A stretch of DNA of 64,000 nucleotides from Roseobacter sp. HKCCD6576-2. Lineage in GTDB: Bacteria > Pseudomonadota > Alphaproteobacteria > Rhodobacterales > Rhodobacteraceae. The notes beneath the pieces are model-generated. The model had not been told where the DNA came from. It saw nothing but the letters and a program-made list of their open reading frames with translations, and did no database searches. The position numbers and the translations under genes are program-made. Where the stretch lies: positions 124,001 to 188,000 of the forward strand of contig NZ_WVNW01000002.1 in assembly GCF_013179285.1 (NCBI RefSeq). The letters run 5' to 3'. Of this stretch, positions 48,100 to 56,799 are shown piece by piece (position 1 is the first letter of the stretch; every line of letters begins with the position of its first letter).

Positions 48100-50514
48100 A
48101 TGCCAGAAAATCAAACGACATACCCGGTGCTTCCACTGCGCGATATCGTGGTGTTCCCACATATGATGGTCCCGCTTTTTGTGGGCCGGGAGAAATCGGT
48201 GCGCGCCTTGGAAGAGGTGATGGCCGATGACAAGCAGATTCTTCTCTCGGCGCAGGTCGATCCAGGTATGGACGAGCCGACGACGGACGGTATTTTTGAA
48301 ATGGGCGTGCTGGCCAATGTGCTGCAGCTTCTGAAGCTGCCGGATGGCACGGTAAAAGTACTGGTCGAGGGGCGCGCCCGAGTTGCGATCACCGGGTTTG
48401 TCGATAACCCGGACTTCTTCGAGGCGCATGTTGCACCCTTGGAAGAAACGCCCGGCGATGAGGCAACGGTTGCGGCATTGCTGCGCTCGGTCAGCGAAGA
48501 GTTCGAGCGCTATGCCAAGGTGAAAAAGAACATCCCCGAAGAGGCTCTGAGCTCTGTCGCCGAGACCCAAGACCCGGCCAAGCTCGCCGATCTGGTTTCC
48601 GGCCATCTCGGCATCGAAGTGCATCAAAAGCAGGAGCTTCTGGAAACGCTCGATGTGGGCGAGCGGATGGAGAAGGTCTTCGGCCTGATGCAGGGCGAGA
48701 TGTCCGTCATGCAGGTCGAGAAAAAAATCAAGACCCGCGTGAAGTCGCAGATGGAGCGGACGCAGCGCGAGTATTATCTGAACGAACAGATGAAAGCCAT
48801 TCAGCGCGAGCTGGGCGATGGCGAAGAGGGCGCGGGCGAGGTGGCCGAGCTTGAAGAGCGCGTGGCCAATACGAAGCTCTCGAAAGAGGCGCGCGAGAAA
48901 GCCGATGGCGAGATCAAAAAGCTCAAGAATATGAGCCCGATGAGCGCCGAGGCGACCGTTGTTCGCAACTATCTCGACTGGATGCTGTCGATCCCGTGGG
49001 GTGTGAAATCCCGGGTGAAGAAAGACCTGACCAGGGCCGAGAAAATCCTCGACGACGATCACTATGGCCTGGAAAAGGTGAAAGAGCGGATCGTGGAGTA
49101 TCTCGCCGTTCAGCAGCGCTCAAAAAAGTTGAAAGGCCCGATCCTTTGCCTCGTTGGGCCTCCGGGTGTCGGTAAAACAAGCCTGGGCAAATCGGTTGCA
49201 AAGGCCACGGGGCGCGAGTTTATCCGCATCTCGCTTGGCGGCGTGCGCGATGAAAGCGAAATTCGCGGTCACCGGCGGACCTATATCGGCTCGATGCCGG
49301 GCAAAATCATTCAGGCGCTGAAGAAGGCCAAGACGACGAACCCGCTGATCCTGCTCGATGAGATCGACAAAATGGGCCAGGATTTCCGCGGCGACCCGGC
49401 CTCGGCCATGCTGGAAGTGCTTGATCCGGAGCAGAACTCGACCTTCGTCGATCACTATCTGGAGGTGGAATACGACCTCTCGAACGTGATGTTCCTGACC
49501 ACGGCGAACTCCTACAACATGCCGAGCCCGCTTCTGGACCGGATGGAGATCATTCCGCTGGCCGGTTACACCGAGGATGAAAAGCGCGAGATCGCCAAGC
49601 AGCATCTGGTGAGCAAACAGGTCAAAAATCACGGCCTGAAGAAGGACGAGTTTGAGCTGACCGATCCGGCGCTCACCGATGTGATCCGCTACTACACCCG
49701 CGAGGCGGGGGTCCGGAACCTGGAGCGTGAGATCGCCAAACTGGCGCGGAAGGCTGTGACGACCATCGTCAAAGGTGGCACCGATGCGGTGACTGTGACG
49801 CCGGATAATCTCGAAGAGATGTTGGGTGTGCGGCGGCACAAATACGGCCTGGCCGAAGAGGACAATCAGATCGGCGTTGTGACCGGTCTGGCCTGGACCT
49901 CTGTCGGTGGCGACCTCCTGAGCATCGAGGCCCTGCGTCTGCCGGGCAAAGGTCGGATGAAGACCACCGGCAAGCTTGGCGATGTGATGAAGGAGTCGAT
50001 TGACGCGGCAAGTTCCTTTGTCCGCTCGATCAGCCCGTCGATCGGGGTCAAACCGCCGAAATTCGACAAGCTCGACATCCATGTGCACGTGCCCGAAGGC
50101 GCCACGCCCAAGGATGGCCCCTCGGCCGGAGTCGCGATGGTGACGTCGATTGTCTCGGTCTTGACCCAAATCCCGGTTCGTAAGGACGTGGCGATGACGG
50201 GTGAGGTGACGCTTAGGGGCAATGTCCTGCCGATTGGTGGCTTGAAAGAGAAGCTGCTCGCCGCGCTTCGGGGCGGGATCACGACCGTCTTGATCCCCAA
50301 AGACAACGAGAAAGACCTGCCCGAGATTCCGGACAATGTGAAAGAGGGTCTGACGATCATCCCGGTTGGCCATGTGTCCGAGGTCTTGCGCCACGCTTTG
50401 GTTGAGCAACCCGAGCCGGTGGAATGGGACGAGGCCGCCGAAGAGGCCGCCGCCGCCCAAGCCGCGTTGGAGGCCAAAGGCGGCAGCGGTGTGGCATCCT
50501 CCGCCCCGCATTAA
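48100..50514 (+). CDS. lon: ATP-dependent protease Lon
   Basis: Lon (804 residues) unfolds and degrades misfolded and regulatory proteins. The N-terminal substrate domain starts with [20 protein letters not shown]; the AAA+ domain has Walker [14 protein letters not shown] (about residue 350) and Walker [11 protein letters not shown]; the C-terminal protease domain has the catalytic Ser in [11 protein letters not shown] (about residue 675) and the catalytic Lys about 43 residues later. The tail is Ala/Glu rich. A heat-shock-type promoter lies upstream. Confidence 0.97.
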   Translation: MPENQTTYPVLPLRDIVVFPHMMVPLFVGREKSVRALEEVMADDKQILLSAQVDPGMDEPTTDGIFEMGVLANVLQLLKLPDGTVKVLVEGRARVAITGFVDNPDFFEAHVAPLEETPGDEATVAALLRSVSEEFERYAKVKKNIPEEALSSVAETQDPAKLADLVSGHLGIEVHQKQELLETLDVGERMEKVFGLMQGEMSVMQVEKKIKTRVKSQMERTQREYYLNEQMKAIQRELGDGEEGAGEVAELEERVANTKLSKEAREKADGEIKKLKNMSPMSAEATVVRNYLDWMLSIPWGVKSRVKKDLTRAEKILDDDHYGLEKVKERIVEYLAVQQRSKKLKGPILCLVGPPGVGKTSLGKSVAKATGREFIRISLGGVRDESEIRGHRRTYIGSMPGKIIQALKKAKTTNPLILLDEIDKMGQDFRGDPASAMLEVLDPEQNSTFVDHYLEVEYDLSNVMFLTTANSYNMPSPLLDRMEIIPLAGYTEDEKREIAKQHLVSKQVKNHGLKKDEFELTDPALTDVIRYYTREAGVRNLEREIAKLARKAVTTIVKGGTDAVTVTPDNLEEMLGVRRHKYGLAEEDNQIGVVTGLAWTSVGGDLLSIEALRLPGKGRMKTTGKLGDVMKESIDAASSFVRSISPSIGVKPPKFDKLDIHVHVPEGATPKDGPSAGVAMVTSIVSVLTQIPVRKDVAMTGEVTLRGNVLPIGGLKEKLLAALRGGITTVLIPKDNEKDLPEIPDNVKEGLTIIPVGHVSEVLRHALVEQPEPVEWDEAAEEAAAAQAALEAKGGSGVASSAPH

Positions 50515-50538
50515 TCGTCATCCGGACCTTATCGAGAT

Positions 50539-50566
50539 AGGCGCGCCGTCACCGGCGCGCCTTTTT
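50539..50566 (+). terminator. Rho-independent terminator of lon
   Basis: A 9-bp perfect stem (AGGCGCGCC / GGCGCGCCT) with a 6-nt loop is followed by TTTTT, 25 bp after the lon stop codon. Confidence 0.93.
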
Positions 50567-50568
50567 CG

Positions 50569-51579
50569 TTAGCCCAGTTGGCTGGCCTGCAACGCCGCGA
50601 TGAAGCGCACGAAATCGATAAAGAAGTGATACCCGACCGCGTGTTCGAACCCGAATTTGACAAATAGCAACCCCATCGGCACCCCGTAGAGGAGCGCCGT
50701 GAGCAGCATCGGCACCGCTGCCGGGCTGAACACCATGTGTCCGGGCAGATGCGCCAGGCTATGCACAGCGGCAGCAATAAACACCGCTGCCAGCACCACG
50801 CGGGTCGGGCGATCATTGCTGCGGCGCCTGAGCAGCACATAGATTGCCGTCAACAGGAACAAGCGCGCCCATATCTCTTCCGCAAAACCCGGGACCAGAG
50901 CCACGATTGGCTCCCAGGGCTGATCGATCCATGCATCCCCGGAATGGGCGCCATAGCTGATGTTCAGAAACGCGGCGGGGACGGCCAAGACGCAGCCGAT
51001 CAGCAACCCCTTTGCCACCTCCGTCCAGGTGCCGTCGACACAGTAGACAAGGGTCAGGCCGCTTTCTTGGGTCAGCAAAACGCCCCCCACAAAAAGAATG
51101 GGAACGCAGGCCAGGTGAATGGCTTGGAACATATCCAATCGGCCGCTCAACCCCGACAGTGACAGGCAGAGTGCGCCGATGAACAGGCCCAGACCGATCA
51201 TACGCCATGACAAAGATTGGCGGCGCTTGGCGATGACGCCAATGGCGGCCAGGGTGAAGGCGATCACGAGAACGAGCCATGGGTGAAAGACAATGCCCAG
51301 AAGGAAAAGAGCGATCAGCGCCGCTAGGATCGCGCCCAACATTGTGCGGTATCCAAGACCCAGCATCGTTCCCGGAGTGAGATTGGGTAGGTCGGCAGCG
51401 CGCGGCGGGGCGCGCCAAAGCACAACAATTATCAGAGCCAAGAAGAGGAGACCTGCGCCTTGGCCAAAGGAATTGAATTGGCTGCTATCTGGCAGGTACC
51501 GAGCCAGCAGAAGGCCGCTTGCCAAAAGCCAAAGGACAGCGAGGGCAATCTGGAGAAACAGGTTGGTTGCCGATGTCAT
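50569..51579 (-). CDS. CPBP (CAAX-like) intramembrane protease
   Basis: This 336-residue protein has about eight to ten membrane segments and the CPBP motifs: EEIWAR (EExxxR) in FAEEIWARLF, a His in AAVHSLAHLPGH, and HFFIDFVRF near the C-terminus. These glutamate-dependent intramembrane proteases handle various membrane substrates; some give bacteriocin self-immunity. The start at 51579 is chosen because the open frame further upstream lies antisense to the HU gene. Convergent with lon. Confidence 0.85.
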   Translation of the reverse strand: MTSATNLFLQIALAVLWLLASGLLLARYLPDSSQFNSFGQGAGLLFLALIIVVLWRAPPRAADLPNLTPGTMLGLGYRTMLGAILAALIALFLLGIVFHPWLVLVIAFTLAAIGVIAKRRQSLSWRMIGLGLFIGALCLSLSGLSGRLDMFQAIHLACVPILFVGGVLLTQESGLTLVYCVDGTWTEVAKGLLIGCVLAVPAAFLNISYGAHSGDAWIDQPWEPIVALVPGFAEEIWARLFLLTAIYVLLRRRSNDRPTRVVLAAVFIAAAVHSLAHLPGHMVFSPAAVPMLLTALLYGVPMGLLFVKFGFEHAVGYHFFIDFVRFIAALQASQLG

Positions 51580-51724
51580 CTTACCTGACTGTGCCTCCGA
51601 TGCGGCAGGGGCGCGGGGGCCATCGCTAGACTTGTACTTAGACGCCGTTTCAAAAGGGTAGCGAAAACACCGGTGTCTCGCTACTCTGTCCGCACGTGAG
51701 AAACAATGAGCAGGGGGTCGTCCC

Positions 51725-52186
51725 ATGGCCACGACCACGAAACCACGTAAATCCACCCCGGCCGGACGCCGGTCTCGAAAATCGACCAGCACGTCCAAAC
51801 CCGCAACAACCGAGGTCGCATCCGACAAACTCGAAGATGCGATGACGCCGGTCAAAAAGGGTGGCGCCGCCGCGGCGAAGGCGGCAGTTCCAGCGAAGGA
51901 CAGCGCGGTTGATGCGGCCGCCGGTAAGATCAAGCGCGGCGATCTTCTGGACGCGGTAGCTGCGCGCTGCGCGCTCAAGCGAAGCGACCTACGGATTGCG
52001 GTGGAGTTGGTTCTCGACGAGCTAGGCACTGCGTTGGATAGCGGCAAGGACCTGGTGATCCCGCCGCTTGGCAAAGTCGTCGTGAAACGGCGGAACGAGG
52101 CCAAAAATGGCGATGTTCTGATCACCCGGATCAAACGCCATAAGCGCGGCTCAGAAGGCCTTGCGGAGCCGGACGAGGACAGCTAA
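51725..52186 (+). CDS. HU-type DNA-binding protein with long basic N-terminal tail
   Basis: The C-terminal 90 residues of this 153-residue protein form an HU/IHF-type domain (KRGDLLDAVAARCALKRSDL, then IPPLGKVVVKRRNEAKNG). The first 65 residues are a Lys/Ala/Pro/Thr-rich extension (TTTKPRKSTPAGRRSRKS). Similar extensions exist in some alphaproteobacterial HU-like proteins and resemble eukaryotic histone H1 tails. It is not the canonical 90-residue HU. Confidence 0.88.
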   Translation: MATTTKPRKSTPAGRRSRKSTSTSKPATTEVASDKLEDAMTPVKKGGAAAAKAAVPAKDSAVDAAAGKIKRGDLLDAVAARCALKRSDLRIAVELVLDELGTALDSGKDLVIPPLGKVVVKRRNEAKNGDVLITRIKRHKRGSEGLAEPDEDS

Positions 52187-52199
52187 AAGCCCGCCCTAC

Positions 52200-52274
52200 G
52201 GGTGATTAGCTCAGTGGTAGAGCGCTTCGTTCACATCGAAGATGTCGGGAGTTCAAATCTCTCATCACCCACCA
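52200..52274 (+). tRNA. tRNA-Val (CAC)
   Basis: The cloverleaf is complete: acceptor GGGTGAT / ATCACCC, D arm GCTC..GAGC, anticodon stem CTTCG / CGAAG with the loop TTCACAT (anticodon CAC), T arm with GTTCAAATC, and encoded CCA (75 nt). Confidence 0.95.
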
Positions 52275-52355
52275 TCCACCTTCGGATTGTTGGTCGATAG
52301 CTGCATATCGCATGGACCTGACTCGAGGGGGGCGAGCCGCTCAAATTGCCTTGTC

Positions 52356-52973
52356 TCAGTTCGCGACGTCTGGATGCTGTGCGGAAATCGTCTGCGGCGG
52401 CACAATGTTGGGGCGTTCACCGGCATCAGCGCTTGCCAGATAGACCAGGATTTCAAGCTCCGGCAGATACATCTGAGCATCGACCCAGGCTTCATCCGTT
52501 TCGAGGTCCGTGCGCCGCACGTTCACAGGCCAGCCAATATAGCTGCAGTCTTCGACCCCAACTTCGGTCGGCGAAAGCACCTCAACCTCAGTAAAATAGC
52601 GGATCTCGAACCCGTCACTGAATCGCGCGGTTTCTTCAATATCCCAACGGGTGTTTGGCGCGATGTCGGGCAAAGGTGTCGAGTAGGTGACCGTCTCAAT
52701 GCTATCAGCGACAACTTGATCCGCGACAAGCTCCCAACTCTCGAAGACAAGTCCAGTCGGATGCATGACATGTTGCCAAACTTCGCCATCCTTATAGTTG
52801 GTTTCGGTTTCCAGGATGGTGCCGTCGCTTTGGACCTCGTAGCGCATGAGCATGTCGGGGAATGTCATATAGACACCATCGGTCGCGGGACCGGTCGGGC
52901 AATCGGCCCAGGCGGCGGCAGGCAAAGCGATGGCGACTGCAAGCGCGGAGACGAGAGAGTGGGAACGGATCAT
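52356..52973 (-). CDS. Secreted protein of unknown function
   Basis: A 205-residue protein with a signal peptide (MIRSHSLVSALAVAIALPAAAWA) and a mature part of alternating beta-strand type sequence with two Cys residues (DCPTGPATDG and VEDCSYIGWP) that could pair. I do not recognise a family. The ATG at 52973 is chosen because it gives the signal peptide and has AAAGGG upstream; an ATG at 53039 would add 22 residues before it. It is flanked by two tRNA-Val genes. Confidence 0.7.
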   Translation of the reverse strand: MIRSHSLVSALAVAIALPAAAWADCPTGPATDGVYMTFPDMLMRYEVQSDGTILETETNYKDGEVWQHVMHPTGLVFESWELVADQVVADSIETVTYSTPLPDIAPNTRWDIEETARFSDGFEIRYFTEVEVLSPTEVGVEDCSYIGWPVNVRRTDLETDEAWVDAQMYLPELEILVYLASADAGERPNIVPPQTISAQHPDVAN

Positions 52974-53124
52974 TTTGGAATACCCTTTGTCGTTCAGAAT
53001 TGGAGGACCCAAAGCGGTGCCGGAGGTCAAACAGTTCATGTGTCACCTCCTTAACGGCTCGTTTGGGTCATCATTGCCGCCCTTTCAGCGGATTATGACG
53101 ATTGGTTGTTTGATGACCAGAAAT

Positions 53125-53167
53125 CGTTCAAAGAAATCTCGGAACAGCGCCGAGATTTCTTTGAACG
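53125..53167. other. Perfect 18-bp inverted repeat
   Basis: CGTTCAAAGAAATCTCGG (53125-53142) and its exact complement (53150-53167) surround the 7-nt loop AACAGCG. It lies in a 402-bp stretch (52974-53375) where I find no confident gene. It is too long and too perfect to be chance; neither side has a clear T run. Confidence 0.85.
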
Positions 53168-53208
53168 GATCTCACAGATCGCCCAACCCACGGATGTAAC
53201 CAGCGCCG

Positions 53209-53334
53209 TTACGGTACATAGCTGGGATCAAAACGGTCCTCGATACCTTGCCACCAAAAGAAGTGATCACCGCCGATGATCGGGCGGCGCGGCTTGATGC
53301 GTAGATCTAGACCTCGGTGCTTGTATCTGGTCAC
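53209..53334 (-). CDS. Possible small protein or gene remnant (41 codons)
   Basis: From a GTG at 53334 the frame reads TRYKHRGLDLRIKPRRP and then IIGGDHFFWWQGIEDRF, with codon choice like a real gene, and stops at 53209. There is no ribosome site, so it may be the end of a lost gene. On the plus strand a second plausible frame (53055-53279) without a start codon covers the same DNA. One of them at most can be real. Confidence 0.3.
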   Translation of the reverse strand: MTRYKHRGLDLRIKPRRPIIGGDHFFWWQGIEDRFDPSYVP

Positions 53335-53375
53335 CGGTCGGCTTAGGGCGGTCTGAGTTTAAAAGGGCTGTGCCG

Positions 53376-53957
53376 ATGCCTCCGATTTACATTCTGCGCC
53401 ATGGGGAAACCGTCTGGAATCTGGAAAGCCGGTTTCAGGGCGCGCTGGATTCCCCGCTGACGGCGAAGGGTGAAGCCCAGGCCCGCATCCAAGGGCAGAT
53501 CGTGGCACGGATTCTGGCTGAGACGCCGAACCTCTCTGTTTATTGCAGCCCGCAGGGGCGCGCCCGTGCCACGTGGGAGATCGCGCGGGGCGGCTATGAT
53601 GGCCCAGTTGCGTTCGATGAGCGCCTCGCCGAGGTCAACATGGGCGCGTGGCAAGGCCTGACCCGAGACGAGGCCGCAACCCGCTGGCCCACGCTTTTCT
53701 CAAACCCTGGCAGCTATCTGGAACGCGCGCTGACAGCGCCCGAAGGGGAGCGCTATGCCAGCCTGCTCACCCGGGTGCTCGGGGTGTTGGACGATCTGAG
53801 CGGTCCCACGCTGATTGTCACCCATGGTGTCACCTCCTCGGTGATCCGGGGACTCTGCCTTGGCCTGGAGTTCGATGAGATGGCCTGGCTCGATCATGAG
53901 CAAGGTGTGGTCTTTGCCATTCAGGATGGGGTTGAGAGCGTGTTGCGAGAGGCGTGA
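53376..53957 (+). CDS. Histidine phosphatase family protein (phosphoglycerate mutase-like)
   Basis: This 193-residue protein has the phospho-His motif LRHGETVWN, the second half-site GVTSSVIRG after VTHG, and the motif LAEVNMGAWQGLT typical of the GpmB/CobC-like branch. The substrate is not defined. The ATG at 53376 with AAAAGGG upstream is preferred; a GTG lies two codons earlier. Confidence 0.9.
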   Translation: MPPIYILRHGETVWNLESRFQGALDSPLTAKGEAQARIQGQIVARILAETPNLSVYCSPQGRARATWEIARGGYDGPVAFDERLAEVNMGAWQGLTRDEAATRWPTLFSNPGSYLERALTAPEGERYASLLTRVLGVLDDLSGPTLIVTHGVTSSVIRGLCLGLEFDEMAWLDHEQGVVFAIQDGVESVLREA

Positions 53958-54059
53958 CACCAGAGACACCCTTATTCGGTCCTCGAAAGGTTTCTCGAAC
54001 GGACCGGGCAGAAGCCCACTTGCATCCCGCCCCAGCTTTTTGTTAGAGCATCTCCGGTC

Positions 54060-54135
<76 letters not shown>

Positions 54136-54167
54136 ATTCATGCCTTTGATGATACACGTTTTTTCCA

Positions 54168-55199
54168 TCAAGCACCACCCTTTTGCGAAGTTGCCTTGGG
54201 TTCACTGAACCGCGTGAGGTCTAGAATCTCGGCTGCATCGGCCAAATGCTCGGGCATGAACCTTGCATAGGTCTTCTGCGTGATCTGGATATTGGAGTGG
54301 CCAAGATACTGGCTCACCTTCTCAATGGGCGTACCAGCGGCCAGCATTCGGACGGCTACCGAGTGGCGAATCTGATGAATGGACGCCTTGCCAATGCCCG
54401 CGCGGCTCAACGCCGACCGATAACCTTTGCCCATCGACTTGATGCGCCCGCCCGCCCATTCAACTACGTGGTCACTTAGGCGCGCCCGGTACGCCGTTTC
54501 TAGCGCGGCTCGGGTCATTCTGTTCATTGGAACAACGGCCCGGCCTTTACGGGTCACACCATCGGGCAAGCGCAGGTCGATAACTCCCCGCTCAAAGTCA
54601 ATTCGATCCCAAGTCAGATCAAGGATCGCACCCACGCGCGCGCCGGTTCCTATGAGCAAGATAACGCCAAGCCTCACATGTGGCGCAACGCAACCATCAA
54701 CGATGGCCTGCATCTCTTCGCCGCTCATGGGGCGCACGTTGCTGTCTGGCTTAGGTGGCAACTCGATATGTGGCGCTCGGTCGATCAGGTTGCGCTTCAC
54801 TGCCCATTTCAGCGCGCTGCGGAGGTGGCCAAGTTCAGTGTGAACCGTGCCGATCTTTTTGCCATCGGCGGTCCTGGACGCAAGGTATCTGCGGCTGTCT
54901 TCGTCGTTAATCTGAGACGGCTTCAACGCCCCAAATGCTGGCAGAACGGCCTTGCCGGTGAAGCCCATGGTCTTTGCCGTGGGTTTTGCTCCTAAGTGGT
55001 CGACATATGCCTGCCAGATCGCGTTCACCGTGAGGTCTCCCGCTGTCCAGGTTTCCCGCAGGTACCGCTCCCGACCCTCGGCCTCGGCTTCCTCTCGCGT
55101 GCGTGCCGCAAGCTGATAGCGCCGTCTCTTGCCGGTGCTAGTGTCGGGCCAAGAGACGCAGAACCCGCCTCGCAGGCGTCCGATGGTGATTTCTGGCAT
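54168..55199 (-). CDS. int: Tyrosine recombinase (integrase)
   Basis: This 343-residue protein has an N-terminal arm-binding part, a SAM-like core-binding domain and a catalytic domain. Catalytic residues are visible: Arg in IGTGARVGAILDL, His-x-x-Arg in IHQIRHSVAV, His in YLGHSNIQITQK and Tyr in TYARFMPEH. It is the last gene of the leftward operon and reads toward the tRNA. The start at 55199 follows AAAGGG. Its first 175 bp overlap the excisionase-like gene in another frame. Confidence 0.93.
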   Translation of the reverse strand: MPEITIGRLRGGFCVSWPDTSTGKRRRYQLAARTREEAEAEGRERYLRETWTAGDLTVNAIWQAYVDHLGAKPTAKTMGFTGKAVLPAFGALKPSQINDEDSRRYLASRTADGKKIGTVHTELGHLRSALKWAVKRNLIDRAPHIELPPKPDSNVRPMSGEEMQAIVDGCVAPHVRLGVILLIGTGARVGAILDLTWDRIDFERGVIDLRLPDGVTRKGRAVVPMNRMTRAALETAYRARLSDHVVEWAGGRIKSMGKGYRSALSRAGIGKASIHQIRHSVAVRMLAAGTPIEKVSQYLGHSNIQITQKTYARFMPEHLADAAEILDLTRFSEPKATSQKGGA

Positions 55200-55357
55200 T
55201 GCTCGACCCTTTCCACTTCCTCCGCTGGTATCCGCAACATGCGCCCAACGCGAAAAGCGTGCAACTCGCCACGGTGGTGCATCTGCCGAACGGTTTCTGC
55301 AGAGCAATCCCACCGCGCGGCAAGATCATCGGGAGAGTATGGTCGGGGGTATCTCAT
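55025..55357 (-). CDS. Excisionase-like helix-turn-helix protein
   Basis: The first 55 residues form a winged HTH of the MerR/excisionase sort: YSPDDLAARWDCSAETVRQM, then HHRGELHAFRVGRMLRIPAEEVER. The frame continues for another 55 residues without conserved features before it stops inside the integrase gene. The HTH part probably helps direct excision. The long overlap with int is unusual; a shortened protein cannot be excluded. Confidence 0.75.
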   Translation of the reverse strand: MRYPRPYSPDDLAARWDCSAETVRQMHHRGELHAFRVGRMLRIPAEEVERVEQCQKSPSDACEAGSASLGPTLAPARDGAISLRHARERKPRPRVGSGTCGKPGQRETSR

Positions 55358-55361
55358 AGGG

Positions 55362-55553
55362 TTACAGAAGCTGCTTGAGGCGCTTGATAAGAGCAGCCTT
55401 GGTCTCAATCACCTCACGTCCTCGGGTCTTCGGTTCGAGGCGTGGGTCCACTGCAGCCCAATGGCCACTTCCTTTTGTCTTGTCTTCCCAGGTTAGCAGA
55501 TATCCGTTGTCCAAGACTTCGATATCAACTGACTTGTCGGCATAGAGGCTCAT
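55362..55553 (-). CDS. Small phage protein (63 residues), unknown function
   Basis: A 63-residue acidic-to-basic protein (MSLYADKSVDIEVLDNGYLL to the end IETKAALIKRLKQLL). It has no known domain that I recognise. The start overlaps the stop of the upstream gene by 4 bp, and the stop is 5 bp from the HTH gene start, so it is part of the leftward operon. Confidence 0.75.
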   Translation of the reverse strand: MSLYADKSVDIEVLDNGYLLTWEDKTKGSGHWAAVDPRLEPKTRGREVIETKAALIKRLKQLL

Positions 55554-55885
55554 ATCTTTTCCCCTTCTTGGGTGATCTCCGGGGGTGTGTCAGTCCTGCT
55601 GATCTCGACAAATTCATGAAGCATGTGCTGGAATCGCTCGCCCGAGAACGACGCGCACCATTCGAATCCTTCCATTTGTGGTTCTGGGCAGTCACCGCAA
55701 ATGAAGACTTCTTCGTCCGCACACCAGGACACATCGTCACGTCCGTAGGCCGCTGATCGCGGGTTTCGACGCGCATTAGGCAAAAGGTACGTAACCCGCT
55801 TAGTGGCTGGGTCGCCGCAGTTGTGACACTCATGCCGCATATAGATTTGCTTGATCTCTCTCACTGTGCCAACTTCTAAATCCAT
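55550..55885 (-). CDS. Small zinc-ribbon-like phage protein
   Basis: This 111-residue protein has paired cysteines (HECHNCGDPATKR and CGDCPEP) that could form a zinc ribbon. The function is unknown; it may bind nucleic acid. The start at 55885 follows GGAGAGAAG. It overlaps the next gene by 4 bp (TCAT on the plus strand). Confidence 0.7.
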   Translation of the reverse strand: MDLEVGTVREIKQIYMRHECHNCGDPATKRVTYLLPNARRNPRSAAYGRDDVSWCADEEVFICGDCPEPQMEGFEWCASFSGERFQHMLHEFVEISRTDTPPEITQEGEKI

Positions 55886-55895
55886 CTCTTCTCTC

Positions 55896-56219
55896 CTACT
55901 CACGCGGCCCCAGGAGGCCAGCTTCATACAAACGGTTCTGTGTGATGATCAGGGCGCGGAGGAAGTCGTCATCTCCGGCCTTGTCTTCGTTGCGGTGGCA
56001 GTTCGCGCAGCCATGATATGCGAAGAAATCATGCGGCTTCTCGGCCATGCCGGTGTTTGTGAAGCGGCGGATATGGCACATGACCGTGGTTTCTCCGCTG
56101 CGGTCGCACCCAGGCAATTGCATGGTGCACATTTGACCACGCGCGAAGTTGCGCAGCTTCTTGGACACGCAGTTGCTCACCTTCTGGACGGGTGGGCGCA
56201 TGGGGGCTATGCGGCTCAT
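55896..56219 (-). CDS. DUF1364 nuclease-like protein
   Basis: The 107-residue protein matches the DUF1364 phage family: CTMQLPGCDRSGETTVMCHI, then HDFFAYHGCANCHRNED, with Cys and His residues that resemble an HNH-type zinc nuclease. The biochemical function is unproven; it may act in phage recombination. It starts at 56219 and overlaps the 39-codon gene upstream by 4 bp. Confidence 0.75.
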   Translation of the reverse strand: MSRIAPMRPPVQKVSNCVSKKLRNFARGQMCTMQLPGCDRSGETTVMCHIRRFTNTGMAEKPHDFFAYHGCANCHRNEDKAGDDDFLRALIITQNRLYEAGLLGPRE

Positions 56220-56335
56220 GACAGCAGGGCCTCCACGATTGCCATGTCTATGATGAATGCGCCCAGATAGAGAAAGTGAGGCTGGAACTCCGCGTTGAAC
56301 CGGAACGCATGTGCGAGGGCGAGAATTATGGTCAT
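56216..56335 (-). CDS. Tiny membrane protein (39 residues)
   Basis: MTIILALAHAFRFNAEF, then FLYLGAFIIDMAIVEALLS: a short peptide with one or two hydrophobic segments. Both ends overlap neighbouring genes by 4 bp (ATGA), which is strong evidence of a real, coupled gene despite its size. Function unknown. Confidence 0.65.
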   Translation of the reverse strand: MTIILALAHAFRFNAEFQPHFLYLGAFIIDMAIVEALLS

Positions 56336-56799
56336 GCCAACACCTCCGCGCCAAACTCTGTTTCGTATTTCAGCGCGTCGGGGTCCGTTAAGCGGACACC
56401 CAAAGCAGCAAACTCCGCATGAACGGCATCCATGAATGCTGTCATCTGCTTGACGGTCATTAAGCGTGTGACAGGCAGGTCGAAGGCCTTTATCGCAGCC
56501 AACTTTTCTTCATGGCCCAGGTGCATCAACACTCTATCGTAGGACGCGCAGAACGCCTCGTTCCCATCGCGGAGGATCGGCACCCCATGACGCAGCTTGC
56601 AGTCTGCCCTGACGTCCTCATGAGTCCGGTCGCCGAACTGACGGGCGATGTCGCTGAACCAGCGTTGTGCCAGCCGGTTTTGCGCCCCGGATCGTGGGTC
56701 GCCTTTCGTCCATGATACCGTGATAGGTGGGTCGACGGCGCGCAGGAGAACTGCAAGCGCATCGATATGTCGATCTTCGCGGAGGATCTTCGTGGGCAT
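56332..56799 (-). CDS. NinB-like recombination protein (tentative)
   Basis: This 155-residue protein carries a central part (RSGAQNRLAQRWFSDIARQF) that resembles phage NinB proteins, which act with single-strand annealing proteins. The match is weak by eye. Its position next to a Rad52-type gene supports a role in phage recombination. Start and stop overlap the neighbours. Confidence 0.5.
   Translation of the reverse strand: MPTKILREDRHIDALAVLLRAVDPPITVSWTKGDPRSGAQNRLAQRWFSDIARQFGDRTHEDVRADCKLRHGVPILRDGNEAFCASYDRVLMHLGHEEKLAAIKAFDLPVTRLMTVKQMTAFMDAVHAEFAALGVRLTDPDALKYETEFGAEVLA

Noticed and set aside
47843-48160. 105-codon minus-strand frame before lon
   Set aside because: It covers the heat-shock-like promoter and the lon start, with no ribosome site and no recognisable content.
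51580-52134. N-terminal extension of the CPBP protease
   Set aside because: It would run antisense through the HU gene; the membrane protein has a natural start at 51579.
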